Below are positions 31,571 through 38,404 of a DNA stretch of 38,404 nucleotides, piece by piece. The number at the start of each line of letters is the position of its first letter. The first letter of the stretch is position 1. This DNA is from Phaeoceros laevis. Lineage: Eukaryota; Anthocerotophyta; Anthocerotopsida; Notothyladales. Where the stretch lies: the NCBI GenBank assembly GCA_049999765.1, contig JBNGIQ010009481.1, forward strand, positions 536,831 through 575,234, read 5' to 3'. The notes below the pieces were generated by a model. That model saw only the letters and a list, made by a program, of their open reading frames with translations, did not search any database and was not told where the DNA came from. The translations under genes were made by a program, and so were the position numbers.

Positions 31571-33741
31571 ATGACGACGCCCACGCATATGTGCACCATT
31601 GTGTGGTTCCGGAGGGACTTGAGGCTGGGAGACAACCCGGCGCTGGCGGAAGCAGCTCAGTCGGGGAAGGTGATCCCCGTCTTCGTGTGGTCGCCGGAGG
31701 AGGAAGGGCAGTTCCAGCCGGGCAGAGCCTCCCGCTGGTGGCTCAAGGAGAGCCTGTTCCACCTCGACTCCTCTTTGCGCTCCGTCGGATCCCGCCTCAT
31801 CCTGCGCAGGTCCAGCGACACCCTCAAAGCGCTGCTGCAGATCGCCCGCGCCGCCAAAGCCACCCACCTCTTCTACAACCATCTCTACGGTGAGCTTCAA
31901 ATTCCCTCTGGACAGCTTCCGATCCATAGATCTCTTGAAAGGTAAACTTGTTGAAATTGAAGCATCCTCCTGACATTGTGCCTGCCTGTTGGATTTTGCA
32001 AACAGACCCTGTGTCTCTGGTGCGGGACCACCGCGTGAGGCAGGGGCTCACCAAGGCCGGCATCGTGGTCTACTCCTTTTCGGGGGACCTGCTGTACGAG
32101 CCGTGGGAGATCTACAATGAGCAGGGGCAGGCCTTCACCCGGTTCGAGGACTTTTGGGAGCAGTGCCAGGCCATGCCATTCGAGCCCGACGTGCCTCTCC
32201 TTCCGCCCAAGCGCATCCGCGGAACCTCACGTCAGCACCTCAACACCTCCTTCTTCCTTGAGGATTCATGAATTTTGTTTTGTCCAAACTCATTTCATTC
32301 ACTCTCAAGTGACATTCTTTGCTTGGCAATGCTTGCTTTTTCATTGAAATCTTCAGGGAAGATCGCGTCGTGCAGAGTGGAGGATTTGGAGCTGGAGGAC
32401 GAGCTGGACGCGAGCAGCAACGCGCTGCTGGCGCGGGAGTGGTCACCCGGGTGGGACAACGCGGAGAAGGCCCTGGACTCGTTCCTCAAGGGCCCGCTGC
32501 TGGAGTACGCGGAGCGGCGCCGGCGCGTGGACGCCACCACCTCGCTGCTGTCGCCGCACCTCCACTTCGGCGAGATCAGCGTGCGCAAGGTGTTCTACGA
32601 CGTGCGAGTGACGACGCACCTGCTGTGCGGGGACGACCCGGGCAGCCTCCTGTGCCGCAGCGTGTCCCAATTCCTGCGGCAGCTGGGCTTCCGGGAGTAC
32701 TCCCGCTACCTCATCTTCAACTTCCCCTTCACCCACGACACCTCGCTGCTGCCCAACCTGCGCACCTTCCCCTGGCGCTGGGACCAGGAGCGCTTCAAGG
32801 CGTGGCGCCAGGGCCGCACGGGCTACCCGCTGGTGGACGCCGGCATGCGCGAGCTCTGGGCCACCGGCTGGCTCCACAACAAGCTGCGCGTCGTGGTCGC
32901 CTCCTTCTGCGTCAAATTCCTACAGCTGCCCTGGCGATGGGGGCTACGCTACTTCTGGGACACGCTGCTGGACGCGGACCTGGAGTGCGACATCCTGGGC
33001 TGGCAGTTCATCTCCGGGAGCCTCCCGGACGGCCAGCCGCTTGACCGGATGGACCACCCCTGCGCGCAGGGGCAGGAGCTGGACTCGGATGGGGAATACG
33101 TCCGGCGATGGCTGCCGGAGCTGGCGCGCGTGCCGGCGGCGTGGATCCACCACCCCTGGGACGCGCCCGCCAACGTCCTGGCGGGGGCCGGGGTGGAGCT
33201 GGGGCTCACGTACCCCGCGCCCATCGTGGACGTGGCCGCCGCCGAGCGCCAGCAGAAGCAGGCGGTGCGCACAATGTGGCAAAACGAGGCGGAGCTGCAC
33301 AAACAACAGGCCGGGGGCGCCTGCTTCGGTATTCCGGCGCCGCACCGGCTGTCCCTGGAAGTGTCGCTGCTGGCTCCGGCGGCGGCTGCTGGCCATGGCC
33401 ATCAGCTGCCGGTGGTGCCGCTGCTGCCGGAAGCGATGCACAAGGTTCCGCCCTATTTCGCAGCCAGCAAGACGGATGCACTGGAAATGCTGCAGGCTGG
33501 GCCGCCGACTTTCCTTGGGAAGCCTACTGCTGCTGCTGGTAGCGTCGCTAGTAGCCCCGCCACTGGCAGGAAGAGGTCCATCTCCATTTCCAGCTCTAAG
33601 CGGGACGACGCGTTGCTCTACATGCCCACCGAGTCGCAGCAGCAGGCTGCCGCCACCCTTCTCAACGTGCCGGTAGGGGAGGTTCTGCTGCTTCCAGACA
33701 TAGACCAAGATGACACCCCGCAACGCTGTTGGTGCTTCTAG
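31571..33741 (+). CDS. CRY: Plant-type cryptochrome (blue-light receptor), 3 coding exons
   Basis: Exons 31571-31889, 32006-32230 and 32357-33741 keep phase and give 642 aa. ATG 31571 (MTTPTHMCTIVWFRRDLRLG) is the family start. The photolyase-homology region is complete: SLLSPHLHFGEISVRKVF, FREYSRYLIFNFPFTHDTSL, AWRQGRTGYPLVDAGMRELW, ATGWLHNKLRVVVASF, YFWDTLLDADLECDILGWQF and EYVRRWLPELARVPAAWIHH. The three electron-transfer tryptophans correspond to W321, W374 and W397, and the flavin-facing Asp to D393 (Arabidopsis CRY1 W324, W377, W400, D396). The D in place of the photolyase Asn supports a photoreceptor over a repair enzyme. The C-terminal extension (about 130 aa) lacks an obvious DAS block (DQxVP / STAES). 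It has a Ser/Lys/Arg stretch (GRKRSISISSSKRDD) that may be a nuclear signal and ends RCWCF. Leaving intron 2 unspliced would end translation at a TGA at 32269-32271. Confidence 0.95.
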
Positions 33742-33921
33742 ATATATAGGTAGGCCAGGCTAGGCTAGCTAGGTCGTCAACACAAATTTGTATTAACAAA
33801 CTTGTATGTATATTGATTGTGGAGGTGATCGCGGCACCAGGATGATTCCAAGCTGTCAAGTGCTGCGAGCAGATTCAGATTAATATTTCGATTGGGCCAC
33901 ACAATCAATCTGCTTGCAAGC

Positions 33922-34138
33922 AACAAGTCCTGAGCTCAACAGCAGCACTGGCAACGGGGGTTTTTGTGATGACCCTTTGGAGATTAGCGTCAAACTTACC
34001 AATATCGATATTTCCGCTAGTCTTAGCAACGTAGATTAGCTGAGGTTTCTCTAGGGGTCCTCCCCCTATATTGTATTACTGTATTTCTTTGAATCTATAA
34101 AGCGCCCCCGTCGCCAAAAAAAAACAAGTCCTGAGCTC
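33922..34138 (+). mobile_element. Poly(A) retroposon (SINE-like) with 16-bp target duplication
   Basis: The 16-mer AACAAGTCCTGAGCTC occurs at 33922-33937 and 34123-34138. Between them are 185 bp ending in a run of A immediately before the second copy, the arrangement left by target-primed reverse transcription. The insert carries near-terminal complementary blocks GGCAACGGGGG (33950-33960) and CCCCCGTCGCC (34105-34115), one mismatch, which could base-pair in an RNA. A clear pol III A/B box pair was not found, so it may be a truncated LINE end or another retroposed RNA. Confidence 0.7.
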
Positions 34139-34344
34139 CTTAGTTACCGGAAAGTTTGAAACCTCGGTATGTATCTTACGTTTCATACATCCGAAACGAG
34201 TTGCTTTCAGGAAAGGCGATTCATACGGTCGTATGAAACTGCATATTGCGGTATAATGAATTATAATTATCAAAAATATTTACTTGCATAATATTCCTAA
34301 TTAGGTGACTAAGGTTATAATAGGTGACTAAGGGGTGGACAATC

Positions 34345-34695
34345 CATGCGGTCGCGTCGCTCGCGGCGCTCGCGCTCCTCCCTTTCGCGCTCACCTTCCC
34401 GGCGCTCCCCTCCCTCTCGCGTTCACGCTCACGCTCACTTTCACGCCGGTTGATGTCGGAGTCGGATCCCTCTCACGCCACGCTCTATCAGACCATAGGC
34501 CGCGCGGCGGGCGATGGCGGCATCGTGGACGTGGCCCTGGAGGCGGACGGCAGCGTCAGTGTAGGGCAGCGCGGGCAGCAGGCCCCCAAGACGGCGCGCA
34601 TCCAGGCCTCCATCAGCGCCAACCCCTACAACCTCTTTGCGTGCAACACTTCTTCGGCCCCCAATCTACCGGGATGGGGGGCGCTTATTAGTTAG
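34345..34695 (+). other. GC-rich open fragment inside the hAT-like element
   Basis: An open frame with hydrophobic AVASLAALALLPFALTFPAL and then SESDPSHATLYQTIGRAAGD followed by VDVALEADGSVSVGQ. Its base composition is very different from the transposon flanks, with C/G third positions like GC-rich genes elsewhere in this window. It has no ATG of its own near the start except 34453 (MSESDPS). I do not recognise the family. It could be a captured 5' gene fragment with signal peptide, or cargo without function. Confidence 0.35.
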
Positions 34696-34763
34696 TAACC
34701 CGTGAATGAATAGGTACTGGGATTGATCAGCACGCCCCCCATCCCGGTACCGATTCATTCAGG
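34667..34763. repeat. Two overlapping inverted repeats sharing one arm
   Basis: TACCGGGATGGGGGGCG (34667-34683) is perfectly complementary to 34733-34749. Part of that right arm also belongs to a second inverted repeat: TGAATGAATAGGTACTGGGA (from 34703) pairs with ATCCCGGTACCGATTCATTC (from 34741) with two mismatches. Only one of the two stems can form at a time. Confidence 0.75.
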
Positions 34764-34917
34764 TTTTTTATACGTATTTCTCTTTTTTTTAACCGTATAT
34801 CCTATTTTTTGAAATACGCATTGATACAAACCGGTAAAATACGAACCAGCGTCTCCCAACGTTGGAAACCGGTTCGTTTCGAAAGAACCAAAGTTTCCCG
34901 GTAACTAAGCTGAGCTC

Positions 34918-36124
34918 TCTCCCTCAAAAGATTACATGCTCAAGCAGCATTCCTTTTGTTGTTACTATGTCTAAACTGTGAATTGCAATCACATGTATTC
35001 GGCACACAATGTCAACCATATGGTTATCTTTTGATCAATAAGCTGTTATGTAGGGCTCTGGATTGTGCATGAAGTGGGGAAGACCCCTTATGGCAAGCTG
35101 GGAGCAAGAAGGGCAGTTGTGGGTGTTGCCAGGCATATATACCCAGCCTCTGCCACGGTGAAATTAAAAGCTCATTCGACCAGGAAGGACGAGCACGATG
35201 CTCAAGGTAAGATCCCAACAGATTGGTTGGAAGCATAGTTTCCAAGGTAGGTGTTCTCACGAACACTTGATGACTGCCCCTGGAGGATGTCACACAGTCA
35301 CCTTAATAAAGAGCTGCTCTGTACCGGAAACTGTTCTTGCTCCTGGAGATAATTTTGCAGATGTAGAGTTATAACTTCTGGAAGCTAGCTTTTACGAGAA
35401 CTTCAAATGGAGCACCCGAGGGGATGCCGATTGCAGCTGCCAGTTTGTTTTTTAACATGTTCCATCCATTGCATTCTCAACCAGATCCCAGATCTCTAAA
35501 GTTATCTAGAACAGTAGGATCTTTGAGATGTCGGTCTCTTGACAATATACAGAGACAACTTAAAAGTGCCTTTTGAGCAGGTGCCTAAGGCTTGTGATAA
35601 CGCCACTCTGGCAGCAATCCCGAGGGAAACATGCAGGTCAGCCTTCCAGTGGACTCAGTTTATCAACCTGAGGCTGTTTATTCTCCAAACGGGAAGTAGC
35701 ATCCTCTGAATGAAACCCACTATTTCTCAAAAACTCTTGATCATGAAACTCTTCATGCCTGACAGGTCTCGTGGATGAATCAATTGGTGGACGAATCAAT
35801 TGGCGGATTTCAACTTGGCAATACCAACCGTTTGAAGCTGTACAGTGAGCTATCCCCTCAAGAGCAAGCTGATTTTGGTTCGATATGAGCCAAATCATCG
35901 CCAGCTAGCACTACCTGTGCAACATATTTCATGTCCCTCGCTTGGGGCAATCTGTGATGAAAGGTCGATTTGACTGAAAACCAGTCTCAAAATGGTACCT
36001 ATGCATTTCCCTAATCACAGCAGAGGTGAGAATTGCAGTATGGTTACTTGGATACTGGAATTTGAACATCGAGATGAGGACTTGTGTCTGACCACGACCT
36101 GTATCTTCTCAACAAATTTGTTGA
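34918..36124. other. Gene-free stretch
   Basis: No gene was recognised on either strand; open frames such as 35024-35293 (-) and 35638-35898 (-) have no family resemblance. A GTGGATGAATCAATT / GTGGACGAATCAATT pair lies in tandem at 35771-35801. Confidence 0.35.
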
Positions 36125-36174
36125 GATGCAGTTTAAACTGCATCACATGTTGTTGATGCAGTTTAAACTGCATC
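36125..36174. repeat. Two copies of a perfect 20-bp palindrome
   Basis: GATGCAGTTTAAACTGCATC occurs at 36125-36144 and 36155-36174, each a perfect palindrome, in a 30-bp tandem unit that also shares the following ACAT. Neither copy lies in a recognisable gene. Confidence 0.9.
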
Positions 36175-36969
36175 ACATATGCATGTCACTACTTTCAGCT
36201 TTCTGTGTTCTCTTCCTATACATTTGTCATGTCCAAAACTGTCTCTTTTATCTCAGCTGGAACCTCGTTTCCCTTACCATGCTCCCACATCGGTATGACC
36301 CCCTCACCATCCTAACGTTGTAGACAAAGGAGGAGTTTCTGTACCTGCTGAAAGCACTTAGGCATTTCAAGTACCATAAAACGAAGTGCACGAAGTGTCA
36401 AAGTCCAGGCACTGCTTTACACCTTTCGATGTCCCCTAGAGGTGATCAGAACCACCATCTTCTTCCTCCAACACTATCATTGACGGTCGTTATGTTTTAG
36501 ACCAATGATTCTTTCACGTTTATCAATGACCTGACTGCTGAGCACCATTCAGTTCAAGCCAGAATCATGTTTATAGCATCATGCTGTTAGGGCATGAACG
36601 GTGTTGTCTGCTCTCGTGCTTGACCTGTGCTCGCCGGTGAGCTGGCCACACATGAAAAGGTGCACGGTGGGGAGTGAGGGTGGCTGCCTCGCCTATAAAG
36701 CTTTATTCAAAACCTTCGTATTTCAGCTCGTCATGTATTTCTACGTTTTCTTAGGAAATTGACCCGGTGAGAGATTCATGAGTAGAACGTAGATTCGTAT
36801 GCCTGAACTCTCTCACCTCGAAGAGTGATCAATTATTGCTACGGCCACGTTTACAAACTATGTTCAGTACGAAAGGTCTTGCCTACGGCAAAACACCGTA
36901 AGGCCACAAAACCATAAACAAAAATAGCAATAGAAACTAAACTGCAGTTTTCTCCCTACTAAGTGTCAT
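36175..36969. other. 3' flank of the acidic repeat gene; no gene recognised
   Basis: The part next to 36970 is the 3' region of the minus-strand gene at the window end. A TATAAAG at 36694-36700 on the plus strand has no gene to serve. Nothing else is supported. Confidence 0.35.
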
Positions 36970-38404
36970 CTAGAGGATGAACATGAAGTATGCAGCTGCT
37001 GCTAAACAAAAACTTGATAAACAACAACTTGAAGCAATAATAAATTTTCTCGTAGCTGAGATACGAGTGTCCACTTTCATGTTCTTGTTCTTCTTCCTTT
37101 GCTTGGCACGTTTTCTTCTATTTTTCGCATTTTGGTTCAAAGACCTCACTTCACGTACACCATCCAAAGAAAGCTCGGTAGCCATTGCATTGTCTATGCT
37201 TGACTCTTCCAAGATGGGGTTATCTCAATGACATCCATTGTTGTCTCAATGACATCCATTGTGACAGCAAGAGACCTAGTCTCTCCATCTATAGAATCAA
37301 GAGTCCCTTCACCTTCTGGCACTTGACAAAGAAGCAAACTGTCATATGCATCTGTAACCTCCATGTGATCAATAATTTCTTCACTCTCGACCACTTCTGA
37401 GAGAAGCAAGTCATCTCTTACTTCTTGTACCACATCATCTTCATCTACAGAATGAAAAGTTTCTTCATCTTCTGACGATTGAAGAAGAAGCAAACTGGCA
37501 TCCTTAACCGCCATGTGGTGAATAGTCTCCTCAATCTCAGCCATAGTTGCAAGAAGCAAACAATCGCTATTTGTTACGCCTTCACCCACATCACTATTAG
37601 TCTCATCTTGAACTTGTGTTGCTTCAAGGACAAGCACATAAGTGATACTGGTTGTCCTTATAGCTTCATCTTCTATCAACTCAGTGTGAAGCGCATCACC
37701 AACTTCAATCTTTGGTACTACAACCGACTGCAATAGAAAGAAATCTTCGCTGATTTTGGATGCTCTTATTTCTTCGGTTTCTATCAACTTTGGATGATTA
37801 ACTTCAGTATCTTCAACTTCAACTGGTTCTGAGAGATTCTGAAGCAAACCACTACTAGCTTTTATATCTCTAGCGACATCCCCACCAGTTTTTTCTTCAA
37901 TTTCTACTGGTTCATGGACAAGCACATTTGTAATAATGGTTGTATGTACATCTTCAGCGTCTACCAACTCAAGATAAAGTCCACCATCAGCTGCAGTACT
38001 AGTACTGTCTATATCCTTCCTCTCGCCAATCTTCACAGTGTCAAGCTTATCTAGGACTATGTCAACCTCACCAATCTTCACAATGTCAAACTTAGTTAGG
38101 ACACGGTCAATTGCCTTTACATCCCGTACATCCTCAACCGCCACAATAGTAGTCTTTTCTTCTTCATAAGGTAGGGTAAGCGCAACACCACTTGTCTCCA
38201 TGTCTTTTGCTTGCACCGGCTCATCAAGTTTAAGAACCATACAACTGCTTGTACTTAGATTCTCAGGCACAAGACCATTAAATTTTACCACGTCAGCAAC
38301 AAAGCCCTTCTCCTCAGCCAAAATGCAATTGTTATCATTGTTTGGAGGGACTCCACCATTTCCTTGTGTATTCACTTTTTTCTTGTGGTGGCGGCGAATT
38401 GGTC
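36970..38404 (-). CDS. Acidic internal-repeat protein with hydrophobic C-terminal tail (partial, one frameshift)
   Basis: The frame is open from the window edge (38402, reading PIRRHHKKKVNTQGNGG) with no ATG, so the 5' end lies outside. About 400 residues are strongly acidic and built from weak repeats. ELVDAEDVHTTIITNVLVHE recurs as ELIEDEAIRTTSITYVLVLE, and EETIHHMAVKDASLLLLQ as EEIIDHMEVTDAYDSLLL. FDIVKIGE also recurs as LDTVKIGE. A 21-bp tandem repeat (TMDVIE twice) lies at 37223-37264. This frame stops at 37194-37196. An overlapping frame, one base off, continues from 37212 to TAG at 36970-36972: EESSIDNAMATELSLDGVRE, a Lys/Arg cluster (KNRRKRAKQRKKNKNMK), and a terminal hydrophobic segment (IIASSCCLSSFCLAAAAYFM). 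One base added in the C4 run near 37216-37219 would join them. I read it as one gene for a tail-anchored protein, frameshifted or missequenced. The family is unknown. Confidence 0.55.

Larger units (their letters stand above)
34131..34917. mobile_element. Non-autonomous hAT-like DNA transposon with 8-bp target duplication
   Basis: Element 34139-34909 (771 bp) begins CTTAGTTACCGG and ends CCGGTAACTAAG, a perfect 12-bp terminal inverted repeat. Similarity continues inward for a few bases (AAA-TTTG). It is flanked by CTGAGCTC at 34131-34138 and 34910-34917; an 8-bp duplication is the hAT superfamily hallmark. There is no transposase. The AT-rich ends enclose a GC-rich core (about 34335-34640). 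It inserted exactly within the 3' target duplication of the adjacent retroposon, so it is the younger insertion. Confidence 0.8.

Noticed and set aside
32231-32356. Continuation of cryptochrome exon 2 to the TGA at 32269
   Set aside because: The donor at 32231 and acceptor at 32356 restore the conserved frame exactly; the extension is intron sequence.
1-38404. CRISPR arrays, bacterial operons, viral insertions
   Set aside because: No regularly spaced repeats, no operon-like gene packing and no viral gene families were seen; introns and gene content are nuclear plant.

Overview
The window is nuclear DNA from a green land plant, or at least a streptophyte. It carries multi-exon genes with GT-AG introns, mostly about 75-250 bp. 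The gene set is typical of plants: a DWF5-type sterol delta-7 reductase, a MOT1 molybdate transporter, a plant-type cryptochrome, a DUF642 protein and a UBC32-like E2. Short introns, dense genes (about one per 3 kb) and little repeat content would fit a bryophyte or lycophyte better than a large-genome seed plant, but I cannot fix the lineage from sequence alone. A run of 10 N at 26146-26155 shows it is a scaffold.

Layout. 1-280: the 5' remnant of a diphthine-synthase (DPH5) gene. 850-3759 (+): a 13-exon 7-dehydrocholesterol reductase with an unusual basic/SR-like N-terminal extension. 4264-6742 (-): LUC7-like U1 snRNP protein, head-to-head with 7499-8334 (+) SmD2, so two spliceosome genes share one upstream region. 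9815-11040 (-): RER1 Golgi/ER retrieval receptor. 12079-14825 (-): membrane-anchored gamma-glutamyltransferase. 16499-18209 (-): a mitochondrial-looking protein with a group II intron maturase domain X but no visible reverse transcriptase, head-to-head with 18537-19842 (+), a tail-anchored ERAD-type E2. 21052-22584 (-): intronless molybdate transporter. 23563-24675 (-): a RING-H2-like protein whose finger is split by about 110 acidic/proline-rich residues.

24.7-29.4 kb is gene-poor. It holds an AT-rich stretch, the gap flanked by an exact 47-nt duplicate, degenerate tandem repeats, and an F-box/kelch pseudogene lying between two diverged copies of one ~420-bp segment. The second copy is the upstream region of 29422-30750 (+), a secreted protein combining a ricin-B-like beta-trefoil with DUF642. 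31571-33741 (+) is a cryptochrome with an intact photolyase region but an atypical short tail. 33922-34917 contains two nested insertions: a poly(A) retroposon with 16-bp target duplications and, exactly at its 3' duplication, a hAT-like element with 12-bp terminal inverted repeats, 8-bp target duplications and a GC-rich, possibly captured, fragment. The right end (36970-38404, -) is a partial gene for an acidic repeat protein with a hydrophobic C-terminal tail, interrupted by a one-base frameshift.

Exon joins were worked out by hand from splice sites, reading phase and remembered family conservation. Coding lengths came out divisible by three in every intact multi-exon gene. Genes are mostly unrelated housekeeping functions; the only functional clustering is the LUC7/SmD2 pair. 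The strongest leads for something undescribed are the RT-less maturase-X protein, the split RING protein, the trefoil-DUF642 fusion, the cryptochrome tail and the cargo-carrying hAT element.
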